Shown piece after piece: positions 1 to 11,827 of a stretch of DNA of 64,000 nucleotides. Below the pieces are notes generated by a model. The model had not been told where the DNA came from. It saw only the letters and a list, made by a program, of their open reading frames with translations, and ran no database searches. The DNA lies in assembly GCA_026545765.1 (NCBI GenBank), contig CM048842.1:16704667-16768666 (forward strand). The letters are read 5' to 3'. A program made the translations under genes and the position numbers. Position 1 is the stretch's first letter; every line of letters starts with the position of its first letter. Origin of the DNA: Plantago major (Eukaryota; Streptophyta; Magnoliopsida; Lamiales; Plantaginaceae).

Positions 1-9
1 AATATAATC

Positions 10-236
10 GATGAAGAAGAAGATGAAATATAATTAACAAATTGAAATGAATTGTATATAATGGAGCTTAACAGCTCCATCATCGACGAAGTTTGAATTT
101 GAGCTCTCTAATGGAGTCCGATTGAACTCCTTCAAAAAATAAGGGGGGAAATAGTGTTTGGTGAAGAAGATGAAATTTAATAGATGAAGAAGAAGATAAA
201 ATATAATTAACAAAATGAAATAAAATTGTATATAAT
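10..236. repeat. Direct repeat pair in AT-rich DNA
   Basis: A purine-rich segment at 10-62 recurs almost unchanged at 183-236 (both begin gatgaagaagaagat and end attgtatataat). Between them lies a small perfect hairpin at 61-80 with an 8-bp stem and 4-nt loop. No coding potential is apparent in 1-383. The pair could be the edge of an unrecognised element. Confidence 0.6.
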
Positions 237-388
237 CTGTTTGGTTCTTTTATGAAATTATTATAAACCTAAAGGGGTTGATTGCAATGAAGTGGAACTA
301 ACATGCACGTGAAAATTGAGAAAAATCATGTTCAACTCGGAGAATGAGAAATGCACTAATGTGTTATTGTTCAAAATTAAGGACCCCC

Positions 389-1659
389 GAATGTGCACTT
401 AAGAATTTGAATGCATTGTAATACCTGTAATTCTCAAATACAATCAAATATTAAATTTATTTTATTGTCGGAAGCTCACAAACACACAACAATAGCGGTA
501 AGTTAATTCGGGATGTCGTTCTCCACGGAAACTTAGCATAGGAACAAGCAATATCGTTTTGAATGCAGAAATTAGACAGTTCGTAAGTAGACAGAAGATT
601 AAATCGCACTTGTACTTTAAGGTTAAAATCAATGGTGGGTGGTGTCTAAAGGACCCCCGACCTATCTCGTACTATGCTACTCCCAACTTTCTAGTTAATA
701 TCCTACGCAATTACCTCTAACGACAGCAGAGCATAATAGTAAATACCAAGGCGCAATCGATACCAGTACCCCTACTCAGTTGAATGAAACTACTGTGTCA
801 CTCAGCAGAACATCACACCAGAAATGATGTATATATAGAGTTGTATAATCACGATTTACATTTAAGAACTATTCAATTAATATAACACGACATATAAAGA
901 AGTAGCACAGAAGAGTTTCAGCGGTTCGCCTTTACAATAGAAAGTTAGCTACTCATAGTATCAGACATACATGAATCAAAAATATCTAAAGGAGAAAAAG
1001 AAAAGAGAAGCTTAGTCTTTGATGTCTTCGTGCTGCTTCTAGGGTTTCATCCTTCTTGGTGCCTGATGGTCAACGATTTTTGGGTTTCACTTCCCCGAGA
1101 ACTAGTTCTCTCTCAGGAGAGCTGCCTTGAAAGCGGTGAATGATTATGAGACCCCAAGGTTCTTATTTATAATTTTGAAAACGTCCCTTGGGCGCCCTTT
1201 ATCAAAATGGCGGGCTCTGGCCTGTTGGACATCGAAAAAGCCTCATTCTGGAACATTCCCGAGCCACTGCGGCCCCCTTGGAGCCGCCAAGTGCGATTTC
1301 TGCCAGATTTCTGTCTGTTTTCTTCGTTCTTCAATTTCGGGCTTCGTAACTTCGTTTCCTCGAAAAGTGTCATTCTTCAGCATTTCATGTTTTTTCGAGA
1401 GCTTCGCAACGGTAGGTATCACGACTTCATCGGAGTTATTTAGCTCCATGTAGAATTGTCGTATTTCCTTATTTTCCTCGATTTCGCATAAATATGACGT
1501 TTTGGCACCAGAAATCGTGCAATTCCTCGAAAACGCGATCATGTCCTACAAAATATACAAGAAGTTGGTAATTGGCCATAATATGATGTAAATATTGAAT
1601 CTTGGACAAAAAACGAGGGTCTAAAAGCATGCAAAATCGCACATGTCATGGTCACATCA
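389..1659 (-). mobile_element. Solo LTR, Athila-like Ty3/Gypsy
   Basis: On the minus strand this segment aligns from end to end with the LTR at 41224-44779 once that LTR's nested insertion is ignored. Shared stretches include the blocks around 520-560 and 1480-1640. It is flanked on both sides by CCCCC (384-388 and 1660-1664), a 5-bp target duplication, and no internal region is attached. It is therefore a solo LTR left by LTR-LTR recombination. Length is about 1.27 kb against about 1.32 kb for the other copy. A TATA-like box (minus strand, 1163-1172) is retained. It is a fossil with no coding capacity. Confidence 0.85.
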
Positions 1660-1664
1660 CCCCC

Positions 1665-2638
1665 GATGTTATTACGAAATTTATTTGGCGGAGAAAATGT
1701 AATTGGACCTTTAATTTAAAAAGATACCAATCTATGTTTTTAAGAAAATCATTGATGTGTTTAAGAAAAACGTCTATATTATTTAAAATGAATTTCTTCT
1801 TTATAAAAAACACAAATGCTCTTAACTGGACACCTTAAGTTCTAAATAATCACCCTTGTTGAGGGTATAGGCTCCCCAACTACTTAAATGAATTTCTCTT
1901 GTTTCCTTTCACACTAAGTACTCTAAGTGCCTAGCTCGTAAGGGCCAAGAACCTCGCATGTAGCTTGGGGCGTTAGAACTTTATACCCGGTTTGCGTGAT
2001 GTCAAACCGGATAGAGACTTTACTTGCGAGAGAATGAGAATCTGCTCGGTATAAGAGTCAGGGTTCAGAAGTGATTATTGCTTACCTTTTCTATGGGAAT
2101 GTGTGACATATATATAGGCTTCTCCCAAAATGGGAGGGTTCCACCAGATCATGCCAAGTGTAAGGCCTGGATTGAGCCACCAAGGCTTCAATAGGCCCAT
2201 GGCCTATTAATGACACTTGCCCCATTCCACTTTGGGCTTTCAGGGGGTAGTTTAGTCATTAATGTGAGAGTATTAGAGGCTTTGATGCGCTCACGGGTTA
2301 AGGTCCGGCGGTGTTGGATGTTGGCCCGGACTGCACTGGTTGCTCATAAGATATTCTTCTCAGTCTGTCGAGTACCTTTCATTTGGACCTTGTGCCTCGA
2401 ACCTTCTTACTCTCTAGTGCCAGTTCACTTGGTTGCTTGTGAGGTTGTTGTGTTTAGTCCGGACGGGTGTCCGGGTCGGAGCCCATGGTTACGGACCATT
2501 GGCAGGGTCGGATCTACTATCCTTTGGTCCCTCTTGTCCCTTTAAACCTGGGCGGGTCGGACTCGCCGGGGGCTTAGGGTCGGACTGTAAGGTCCCGGAC
2601 TCAGACAACTTGGGACGCCTTAGGATTCGTTCCAAAGG
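1665..2638. other. Unassigned DNA with a GC-rich block
   Basis: No recognisable gene. From about 1840 the sequence has the texture of an LTR or leader, with a TATA-like run near 2110. Positions 2290-2630 are clearly more GC-rich than their surroundings and repeat short words such as gtcgga, gggtcgg and ggtcc. Open frames here show no family motif. It may be an old LTR or a captured fragment, but nothing ties it to a named family. Confidence 0.35.
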
Positions 2639-2672
2639 CGTCTTCTTCTTCTTCTTTTTTTTTTTTTTTTTT
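2639..2672. repeat. TTC/T-rich microsatellite
   Basis: A run of TTC units passes into an uninterrupted poly-T tract of about 22 bases. Confidence 0.85.
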
Positions 2673-2714
2673 TATCTTTACTGTGGATAGAACCTTGTTC
2701 CATGATTCTTTGCT

Positions 2715-2860
2715 GCTTGTATGAATATGTTCAAAAGAAATGTGTCAAGTTGCCACTTTAGTATCTTGGTTAATGTGAAATCTTGTGGGTTTATTTCTGC
2801 AACTTGGGGTTTGAGGCAAGGGGATCCTTTATTATGCTTTCAACTAGTTGCTCGTTGCCA
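2715..2860 (+). pseudogene. LINE reverse transcriptase fragment
   Basis: The plus-strand frame from 2721 reads through the conserved fingers/palm stretch of plant L1-type reverse transcriptases. ILVN is followed by GF, S/A, GLRQGDPL, matching the family pattern ILVNGxxxGFFxSxRGLRQGDPLSP. Only this ~45-residue piece is recognisable. No upstream endonuclease or downstream YADD is visible before the sequence passes into an unrelated Gypsy relic at about 2845. It is a scrap of a dead LINE. Confidence 0.7.
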
Positions 2861-3493
2861 TTTTTCGAGGCCTTGCTTTCTTCTCAACACCAAGCTTAAT
2901 CGGTTCTCCTTCCGGCACCTCTTCCTTTACATCCTTTGATACTCTCCTCTTATCTAGGTACTCGGGAGTTCCACTACTTTGTCCCATAGCCCAGTTCGCT
3001 TCCTCTCCGACCACAGTAAAGGTTCTAGCCTCTTCAAGGGTTTTCATACCCTTGAAAATCTCATTCTCCTTGATATATTCACTCCAATACCTTGACTTTT
3101 AAGCAACATTAGCACAAGCTTCCAGTACTGTGTAACGGAACTTCCAATAAATGGTCCTTTCAATGCAGAGTCCACTAGATCCTTGAATTCGTCGATTATC
3201 CCTAAATAGAAGTACTCACATAGTTGACGTGAGGTGAATTAATGTTGGGGACAATTATATTGCATCTCTTCGAACCTCTCCCAAGCTTCATAAATGATTC
3301 TTTCGGTTTTTGTGTAAAGGTTGACTGGTGTTTGGCTGCACGAATGTCATTGAATTGAAACGCATCACCAATCACAAGCAAAAATTCGTTATTTATATAG
3401 TCGGAAGCCTACGAATCCACAAACAAAAAATTAACATAGTAGAAAGTTGACTCGGACTGTCTTTCTCTCCAGATACCTAGCATGGGAACTTGT
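2845..3493 (-). mobile_element. Ty3/Gypsy relic: gag part and LTR edge
   Basis: Read on the minus strand, 3230-3330 gives the plant Gypsy gag signature YEAWERF...CPQH. 2845-3047 is an open stretch resembling the linker after gag. 3385-3490 matches, on the minus strand, the part of the Athila-like LTR seen at 44620-44740. The relic stops abruptly where a Sirevirus LTR begins at 3494. It is a broken fossil, clearly old, with several lesions. Confidence 0.6.
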
Positions 3494-4475
3494 TGTTAGG
3501 AATATATGTTTAGATTTTGATCAGCAATCCTAATGACTTATCTTAGCTCAGTAACTAGTACTCTTAGTTCACTTGAACATTGTGAAAGATGAAGCTTACT
3601 AAGTATATTAGTCTAGTATATCTTGCATAGGATGTTAGGTCTTTGAATGTAATTTTTATATCTTTGCAGAAGACCAAGAAGCAAGCATCCAACAGAAAGA
3701 GCTCAATTTTTGAAGATCAAGAAACTACAAAAGATTGTTGAAGACTAAGGAGAAATGTCTCCTCAGATACCTTGGCTCAGATACCTTAAGGAAACAAGTG
3801 CCTTTGGAAGACAAGTTTTCAAAGAGGTTTCTGACACTCAAAGGTAACTGAGAAAGGGAGTGTAAAGCCTCAGATAGCTTGCACATTTCCGTTGAGACTA
3901 CAAGACAAAAAAAAAAAAAAATAGTAAATTGCATTTATTACGCAAACAGAGATGTCTGAGCAAAAGAGAAAATTTCTGAAAAAAGACAAAGCTCACTGCA
4001 GTACTATTTTAAGATATCAATAGTTTGAATTTCTAAAAGTCTAACGGATACTATTCAAACGACTTGATTTTCAACTATAAATATCACCACTTATAATGTG
4101 TGAAGACACACCAAGAGAACACTGAATACACTTGCGAAATACATTCAAGCATACAAATCTTCAAATGTACATACTCTCAAAAGCTTACTGTTGCGACTCA
4201 AGTTCTTTGATTCTAAGTAGCCCAAAAAGTTCAAAGTGTCCTGATCCATAAACAAGACTTGATTACTGTGAAGGAGTTGAATCAAAGGATTTAGTTGCGA
4301 CTTATATCCACGATTCATTCTCTTGAACATACTGCAAGTACTTGGGTCAGTAAGAACAATTTTCCAAACACTGTAAAGAGTATTAAGGAAGATTGATTCT
4401 TCAAAACTCTCTAAGTAACTGAACAAGTTATCTAAGTTAGCTTACCTGACAACTACCATAACGAAAACACCAACG
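3494..4475 (+). mobile_element. Partial Sirevirus (Copia) LTR
   Basis: It begins TGTTAGGAAT and follows, with moderate divergence, the same order of sequence as the LTRs at 39183-40669 (+) and 52303-53911 (-). Similarity ends near 4475, so only about the first two thirds of the LTR is present. It lies directly against the Gypsy relic, so it probably inserted there. It is an old, incomplete fossil. Confidence 0.75.
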
Positions 4476-5030
4476 TATGTTGTTATGCTATGAGTAGCTA
4501 GCTAATGCGGTAGTGATGAATGCGATTAATCATAGACAGGTTTCAAACCTAGATCGTTCGTACGTGTTAAGATAGTTAACATTCTTCGTAAAAACCCCAA
4601 AACCCCAAGTCTGACAATCGATTGATTTCACTAGTTCGAAACTTTCAAAATGCATTGGTTGAATTGAATTTGCGTTTTCTGGACAAATAACCATGACAGG
4701 CGTATGAACGATAGGTTTATTCCCGTATATGATTTCTCTAAATTGCTACCGTATTCATTATTTCTCCATATCTAGTACACTATATGTTGTTTTGTTTAGT
4801 TTATTCATTTTGTTTCACACAAATTTACAAACTACTCAATTGTTCATCGCAAACTTTTACGTTTTAACACTTTAAATGCTAGGTTGCTTAGGTAACTCCA
4901 CGAGAACGATCTCGCAGTTAAGGCATGTTACTCAACACTACTTTAGTTACTTTTGCTTTTTTTAAAAGAGTTCTAATTTGAGCACATCAAGTATCTAGCG
5001 CTGGTTTAGTATGATATTTTATTTAACAAT
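4476..5030 (+). mobile_element. Possible degenerate Gypsy LTR end
   Basis: The sequence has the flavour of the R/U5 part of a plant Gypsy LTR. Near 4980-5005 gagcacatcaag is followed by a weak primer-site-like word, which parallels the intact LTR end and primer site at 44770-44800. Divergence is too high to place the left end. Treat as tentative. Confidence 0.3.
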
Positions 5031-5095
5031 TTCGGACAAACTTCCGTAACTGATATTTTATTTATCAATTTCCATTTTTTTTCAATTGCATAATA

Positions 5096-5315
5096 CTCCC
5101 TCCATCCCGGTTTCAATTACCCGTGGGGCCGGACACAAGTTTTAAGAAAAAAGTGAATAAAGTAGGAGATATGGTAATAAAATAGGAAATAAATTGAATA
5201 AAGTAGGAGAAATAGTGAATAAAGTAGGAGAGAGATTTTCCATTAAAGGAATGGGTAATTGAATTTGGGACGGACCAAAATGAAATACGGGTAAATGAAA
5301 CTGGAACGGAGGGAG
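5096..5315. mobile_element. Stowaway-type MITE (Tc1/mariner)
   Basis: A 220-bp element with long imperfect terminal inverted repeats. The left end is CTCCCTCCATCCCGG and the right end is the complement of CTCCCTCCGTTCCAG. It is flanked by TA on both sides (5094-5095 and 5316-5317), the mariner target duplication. It has no coding capacity, and the internal gaataaagtaggaga word is repeated three times. This is the best-preserved Stowaway in the window. Confidence 0.92.
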
Positions 5316-5777
5316 TATGTTATTATATAAAATATTTAATACATATAATGTTTTATGTAAATACTACTGAATAATAATAAAACATAGTAGAAACCAGTGG
5401 CGAAGCCACCATGTATTGAGGGTGGGCAGTTGCCCCTTCTGGATTTTTTTATTTATTTGCTATACTAGTACTAACCCTGGCGATGTCATGGTATAGTTTA
5501 CTTTTAATAATAAATTGAAATGTGAGGATTAAATAAATTAATCGAAAAAAAAAAAGATAGTTAAAACTCCATGTAGACAACGTTGGTCGTGGTGTCGGTC
5601 GGTAGTCATTCTTCATCCAATATTATACCATTGAGTGTTTATTTATGTTTAGAAAATGTAAAAATAGGGTCCTCCATACCCGACTTGTTACATAGTAACA
5701 TGTACATGTTTTTTTACAAAAAAATCTATCCCTCAAACGGAACCAAAATAAAATACAAAAGTATACAACACGGTCAA

Positions 5778-5975
5778 TAGGGTTGTTCCCAACAATCTCG
5801 CGGTGATATGTGGTCACCCTACCACACAGACACACAAATATTATACAAACGTAATTTCACATGTCACGGTTGTTTTTTCCAACCCACCTGCCTCAAAGAA
5901 CCCCATGGTGGTATGCGTCACCCCACCAAAGACACAAAAATTATTATTCTACGAACATAATTTCACATGGTACAG
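5778..5975. repeat. Two-copy ~90-100 bp tandem repeat
   Basis: A unit starting near ggttgttcccaac and ending cataatttcacatg is repeated with divergence at about 5780-5866 and 5867-5970. Each copy holds a ggtcaccctacca / gtcaccccacca block and a cgtaatttcacatg block. No protein is supported. Confidence 0.65.
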
Positions 5976-5986
5976 TTGTCCCCCCG

Positions 5987-6362
5987 GGGCCCGTTATGGA
6001 TGAATAAAGTAAAGCGAAGATAGAAGAGAGTTTCCCCGCCTAGAGAGTATACCGGACCCCCCCCCCCTCGGCCTGTCATGGAGATCAAGAAAGTACAAAG
6101 AAGAGCGAATACATTTTCCCCGCCTAGAGAGTATCAGTTGATCCCCGCCCTCCCCGACTCGTTATGGAGATCAGGAAAGTAGAGAGAAAATCTAAGAGAG
6201 TTTCCCCACTTAGAGAGTATCAGATCCCCCAGGCTCGTTATGGAGAGAGAAGATCTAAGAGAGTTTTCCCACCTAGAGAGTATCAGATCCCCCAGGCCCA
6301 TTATGTATCAAGAAAGTAGAGAGAAGATCGAAAAGAGTTTCCCTGCCTAGAGAGTATATGCA
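5987..6362. repeat. Minisatellite, five units of 62-86 bp
   Basis: The word cctagagagtat (or a one-base variant) recurs at about 6039, 6123, 6209, 6271 and 6346. Each is preceded by gagtttccc and followed, except in the last unit, by a C-rich run and cgttatgga or similar. Unit length varies because the C-runs and the gatcaagaaagtagagagaa block vary. Confidence 0.85.
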
Positions 6363-6369
6363 GACTTCC

Positions 6370-7397
6370 CCCCCCCAAAAAAAAAAATGTAGTTTTTACT
6401 AACTTAATCATAAAATGTTGTGGTCGGGTCTTGGTAACAAATGTATGGAACGCGTTCAAGTATATACCAGACCGGACCTGAACATCATTATTTCGAACGG
6501 GGTTGGAATTCGGGTTGGATAGAACCAGTCCTTCCGGCCAGATATCGTAGAGAAGAGAAACCTTATACCTCATCCTACCGATCGAATCATATACATAAAG
6601 AAAAGGAAATTGAAAGTCTTCACATGTAAAAAGTTGTTGATAGACATGTAAAGATCAACACACCACCAATTAGCTCACGTGGAAGATTAGTTGAAGGAAC
6701 TATGTCAAGCATAGATCCAAAGGTCCTCCAATCTGAATTCATGCCCATTAAGAAAATTAGTGTGTGGGTGGAGATTTTGATGTAATTATGGGATTTAGAA
6801 GATTTGATTGATCACGTTTATAAATAGTTGTAAAGGTTGAATATCATTGGCAGAATTATGTAACCAAAATTAGATTAAAATTGTAAAGGTAACGGGACCA
6901 AATACGCATCAACTTGGCATCAAAAATAAATTTACCCTGATTATAATTGTTTTGTAATTTTTTAATCTAAAAAAATAAAATAATTTCTCACATTGATTTG
7001 AGGCCAAAGTACCATAGCTAGAATTGATTATAAAAACTGGTTTTTATAATATATGGATAGATCTCATCTTCACATGCCTAAAAATTAAAAATTAATTTAT
7101 TACTTTATTCTTTACCTTCTCACCTCTTCTATTTTATTCACTATCTCCTACGACTATTCATTATTTTTCATACATAAGTATTTAGAGAAAAGTTGAAACC
7201 TAAATTCAAAAATAAAAAAAAAACCGTAAAGAGAGTTAATACAACTTAAAATGTATTTCTTTTTTACTTTAATTTTGTATTAGAAAATATCCAAGTAATT
7301 AGAAAGCGCTCCAAGTATCATTTATGCACATGCGGATCATGTGTGCTTCAAAGTAAACCATCAACTTTAGAATATAGTAGAAAAATATACGAAAGTG

Positions 7398-7400
<3 letters not shown>
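6370..7400. other. No gene recognised
   Basis: Mostly AT-rich spacer. A 62-codon open frame at 6441-6629 shows no motif and is not supported. Nothing else of note is seen. Confidence 0.5.

Positions 7401-7468
<68 letters not shown>
7401..7468. repeat. (AT)34 microsatellite
   Basis: Uninterrupted alternating AT dinucleotide over 68 bases. Confidence 0.97.
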
Positions 7469-7472
<4 letters not shown>

Positions 7473-7754
7473 CTAATCAAAATAATCGTATATTTTAGTT
7501 TGTCCAGAATGTTTGATGCTAAACTATTTAAAATGAGTATCTTTTGAATGTTTGATGCTACGTTAATTATTTATAATGTGTTTTAATAAGTCATTTTTAA
7601 TTTTTAAAATTTCATTATTTCATTTTATCTTATTCAATAAATTTATATTATATTTTAATGAATAAAATAATTTATTTAATTAATGATAGTATTTAAGATA
7701 GGTGTATAAATTTCATAAATTAGTCTTGTCATTTAATTCAAATATATATTAAAA

Positions 7755-8010
7755 CTATTTTTTGGATTTTTGTAGATAAAGTTATATGAGATTAATATTT
7801 TATTTTAGTGAATGAAATGATTTGTTTAATTAATAATAATAATAGTGATAATAATCATCTATTAAAAACACTATTCATGGCCTTCCGCATTTTTAGCAAC
7901 CATAAGATATAAAATTTTGTCACCAAGCAATAACATTGCTCACATGATCTTAGCAACAACACACTACTGCGTTCCCCTATTCAGACTCTGCTCAATTGTA
8001 GAATAAAAAA
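7755..8010 (+). repeat. Copy of a dispersed repeat family
   Basis: It shares the block gtagataaagttatatgaga and, about 200 bp later, a ctctgctcaattgtag block with the copy at 36365-36575. Divergence is high. The family's defining block is described under the copy at 11536. Confidence 0.45.
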
Positions 8011-8265
8011 TTCACGTAGGATGGATGGAATTTGAATGAATCTGGTGGGTTTAGCTCATCAACTTTATATATTATATTATATTATATTTTAATTAAATTA
8101 AAATTGATTTATATTATATTAGTTTACATGTTACTATATAAAATGTAAAATAAATAAAAATAAATAAAAAAGCTTATATGAATAGATAAAATAAATACAT
8201 ATATATTATATTATACATGTTACTATATAAAATGTAAAATAAATAAAAACCTTATATAAATAGAT

Positions 8266-8359
8266 TTATATTATATTATATTATATTATATTATATTATA
8301 TTATATTATATTATATTATATTATATTATATTATATTATATTATATTATATTATATTAT
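8266..8359. repeat. (TTATA)n pentanucleotide microsatellite
   Basis: About 19 near-perfect tandem copies of TTATA. Shorter related runs lie upstream, near 8070 and 8100. Confidence 0.95.
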
Positions 8360-9305
8360 GGTTAAGCTTATATTAGTTGATTTTACAAAAATCAACTCGT
8401 CTGACCCGTTTGAAAATAAGGCAAAATAAACTCGTTTTCAGATTCTCAATTTTCGAATTTATTTATGTTCATGAGTCTGTTATATAAGCTTTTAAACGGG
8501 CCGAAAATAACCCGAACTAATCCCCTTAAGGACCCAATGGGTTTATACCCAATATTCTTATCTAGTTGGAACTATCTATGTACTCCATCCACCCCGATTG
8601 AGAACTTAATGCATTAGGGTGGACGCGTAATTTTAGGTGAAAAATTAAAATAAATTAATAAAATATAATAATGCAATTTCTTGTCGGGCTGAAACTGTCC
8701 ATGTTCAAGAAGTATCAACCTTCACCAACATGATCTAATGGCGAAGGATATGTGATCTTAACCATTGCAGTGATTGGGTCCTATGCATAAGGATCTCTTC
8801 GAACAATTCCATATGGACCTCGTTGTCATTTGTTCCATTGACTTTAGCCCCCCTCCAACACGCAATAACCATAAGTTTCCTGATGATTTCAACCTTGACC
8901 TTGGATCCACCATATTTGTAAAATACCAAATATAAGTACATATTAGAGAAATTCACTCACGTCTTTAAATGATCAAGGAGGTGCAGGCATGATATCGTAT
9001 TTGCTACCCTACAGTATAACTGGTTATATATGTTTTAAGTGTCCAATAAATACGACAACTAATCTACTGAATGGTTTCTCATTGACTCCCACTTGCACCT
9101 CTCATTAATTACCTCTCTAACATTACGGTCAAAGGCCTAAAAAACAAATTATATTATTCATGGAGGCCTTATCCTGTGGCAATGGAACGACATAAATTGC
9201 ATTGAGTATAAAAAAAATGGAAGGCAATACGGAGTACAATTTAATAACGCAAACATAACGCTACCTCCAAATTTTGTTAAACACCTACTTGGAAACCAAA
9301 ATAGC
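8360..9305. other. No gene recognised; Stowaway-like end near 8581
   Basis: AT-rich spacer. At 8580-8600 tactccatccaccccga resembles one end of a Stowaway MITE, but no partner end is found nearby. A 73-codon minus-strand frame at 8735-8956 has no recognised motif. Confidence 0.4.
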
Positions 9306-9309
9306 GGTG

Positions 9310-11265
9310 AATTCAGTTCATGAGTTAAAATTATAGTATTATTCTTAAAGTTGAGTTCCAAGGTTGCAAATATAAAATTATTTGAGTTAAAATTATAATA
9401 TTATTCCTAAAGTTGAGTTCCAAGGTTGCAAATATAATTTTTTTTTGAGTTTCAAATTTGAAATTCTTTTTTTGAGGATTTTACCACAAAACGTGGTTTA
9501 CTATTCAAATTAAAGTTTTCAAGTTGTAATTATCTCATTTTCAAAGTTGGTTTATACATCGAATTTAGTTGTCAAGTTCAAATTACGTACCCCATTCTTA
9601 GAGAATATTTCCATACATTGTGGTTTACCCTTTCAATAGAGTCCTAAAGTTGTAATTACCTCATTATTAGAGTTGGTTTGAGTTCCAAATGTGCAACTAA
9701 CTATTCCAAATAATGAGATTTACCTTTCAATATAGTCTCCAAGTTATAATTATCATATTTTTGTAGTTAGTTTGCTCGTCAATTTGAGTTTTCAAGTTAG
9801 ATTGACCACATTTTTATAGTTGAGTTTATATATATACTACCAATTGAGTCGAGTCCATAAGTTGGAAGTACCCTTTCTTTAAATAAGTTCTTCATATAGC
9901 ATGGTTTAGTCTTCGAATGTAGTCCCCAAATTGGAATGATAACAATCTTAGAGTTTGTTTACCGCAGAACTTGAGTTCTCAAATGAAATTATCATATTCT
10001 TAGAGTATTTTACCACATAAAGTGGCTTACGTTTCTAATATAGTTTTACGTTTAAATGATTTCAATCGTAGAATATTTTTACCGTTTGAAAAAAATTCAT
10101 AATTCGGAATTATCTCATAGTTAGATTATTTTCAAATAGCATGGTCCATCCTTGCATTAGAGTTCCCAAGTTGAATACCAATTGAGTTGAGTACATAAGT
10201 TGGAAGTACCCTTTCTTTGAATAAGTTCTTCATATAGCATGGTTTGGTCTTCGAATGTAGTCCCCAAATTATAATTATAACAATTTTAGAGTTTGTTTAC
10301 CCCTCGACTTAAGTTTTCAAACGAAATTATCATATTCTTAGAGTATTTTACCACATAAAGTTGCTTACGTTTCTAATATAGTTTTACGTTTGAATGATTT
10401 CAATCGTAGAATATTTCTACCGTTTGAACAAAATTCCTAATTCGGAATTATCTCATTGTTAGATTATTTTCAAATAGCATGGATCATTCTTGCATTTGAG
10501 TTTCCAAGTTGAATTATATTATTCTTACAGTTGTTTTGCCCTTCAAATGGAGTTCTCAATTAAGAATTACTTCAATCTTAAAGTTGAGATTAACATTTGA
10601 ATTGAATTTCCAAGTTAAAATTATCTCATTGTTAAAGTGTGGTTACCCTTTGAATTGAGTTCTTGAGGAATTTATGTATTTCTTCCAATAATTTTATCAT
10701 ATAGTGTGGTTTACTATTCAAATAGAGTTCTCAAGTTGGATTTATCCCTTTTTTTACTTGCTTTTAACTTCAAATTGAGTTTTCAAATTGCAATGATCGC
10801 ATTAATTCTTAGAATTTTGTTTGCTTTCACGTTGAGCTTCCATGTAGGAACAATCTAATTCTAAAATTTGAGCTTACCGTTCGAACTTATAAGTTTTCAA
10901 TTTTTTTTTATCTCGTTGTTATAGTTGATTTATCATACGAATTGATTTCCCTAGTTAGAATTATCTCATTTTTTTTAGTTGAGTTTACTTTCGAATTAAG
11001 TTCCTGTACTTGAATCATTCCTTCATTAGAGTATTTTTCCCATATAATATGGTTTATTATCCGAATAGAGTTTTCAAGTTGTAATTATCTCATTCTCATA
11101 GTTTGTTTGACCTTGGAATTGAGTTCCCACGTTCGAAGTATCTCATTCATAAAGTTGAATTTTACTTTTCGAGTTGAGTTTCCAAGTTTGGATTATCCCA
11201 TTCATAAAGTTCGTTTACGCCTCGAATTGAGTTCCTAAATTGAAATTATCTCTTACTTAACCATA
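9310..11265. repeat. Degenerate tandem array, ~53-55 bp unit
   Basis: Nearly 2 kb is built from a diverged unit reading roughly gagttcccaagttg, aattatctcattcttagagttg, gtttaccnttcgaatt. Measured spacings between clean copies near 11120-11230 are 55 and 53 bp. Some units carry an added ~20-25 bp module (accacataaagtggtttac type). Sequence flanking the array shows no trace of the unit. There is no open frame. It looks like an old satellite or an array inside a larger unrecognised element, not a gene. Confidence 0.85.
9838..10513. repeat. 338-bp higher-order duplication in the array
   Basis: Positions 9838-10175 and 10176-10513 are adjacent direct copies of the same length. They are much more alike than neighbouring basic units are to each other. 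Each begins taccaattgagt and ends with a gagttyccaagttgaa word. A multi-unit block was therefore duplicated after the basic units had diverged. Confidence 0.9.
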
Positions 11266-11535
11266 TCAGATTTTTCAAAATCGACCCCTGCTAAATGGTC
11301 TTTTATTTAGATTAGTACTCACATTTCAAACAATTACAAATGATTCCAAATTTATAATGTAGTTTGAAACTAATTACAACAAACCCAAAAAGTCAAAGAT
11401 TATCTAATTTTATAATAATTTTTTCTATTTTAACTTTTCTTTTAGCCTTCTCCTATAATTTCAAATATTCAACACTTTTTTCTATTTTATGCTATTCAGA
11501 TATTCAACACTTTTTTTTTTCAATTTATATCTTAT

Positions 11536-11700
11536 AATTGGTGTCTATGGATTCGTTTCGTCGCGATGAATCCAAATACATGTTCAAAATATTTTTCGAA
11601 GTTTTGCAGATAAAGTTATATGGGATTTAATAAAAACTATATATGTAGTGAACATACTAAAAATATAAATAGTGGAAGTTATAAGGTGCATTGCACTGTA
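11536..11700 (+). repeat. Dispersed repeat family, copy 2
   Basis: Contains ggtgtctatggattcgt, then tcaaaatatttttcg, gttttgcagataaagttat, and gggatttaataaaaactata. The same order of blocks recurs about 290 bp later and in two places near 36.4 and 37.1 kb. No target duplication or terminal repeat was found, so the element's type is unknown. Confidence 0.7.
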
Positions 11701-11827
11701 AAGAATAAAATGTTCCATGACTTTTTTCCAATTTTAGAATTTACACAACTAATAGATCTCATTTAACAATTTGATTTTTTATTTTAATATATAAATAATT
11801 TATTTAATTAATAATAATATATAAGAT

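Noticed and set aside
1127-1542. Overlapping open frames of 70-110 codons on both strands
   Set aside because: They lie inside the solo Gypsy LTR and match its non-coding sequence in another copy.
2210-2545. 111-codon plus-strand frame in the GC-rich block
   Set aside because: No domain is recognised. The open frame is a by-product of high GC and few stop codons.
6441-6629. 62-codon frame that looked briefly like organellar DNA
   Set aside because: I could not match it to any plastid or mitochondrial gene, and no neighbouring organellar sequence is present.
8735-8956. 73-codon minus-strand frame
   Set aside because: No motif, and it lies in AT-rich spacer near a Stowaway-like end.
9310-11265. 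CRISPR-like array
   Set aside because: Units are diverged, contiguous and lack unique spacers. The window is plant nuclear DNA. It is a tandem repeat.
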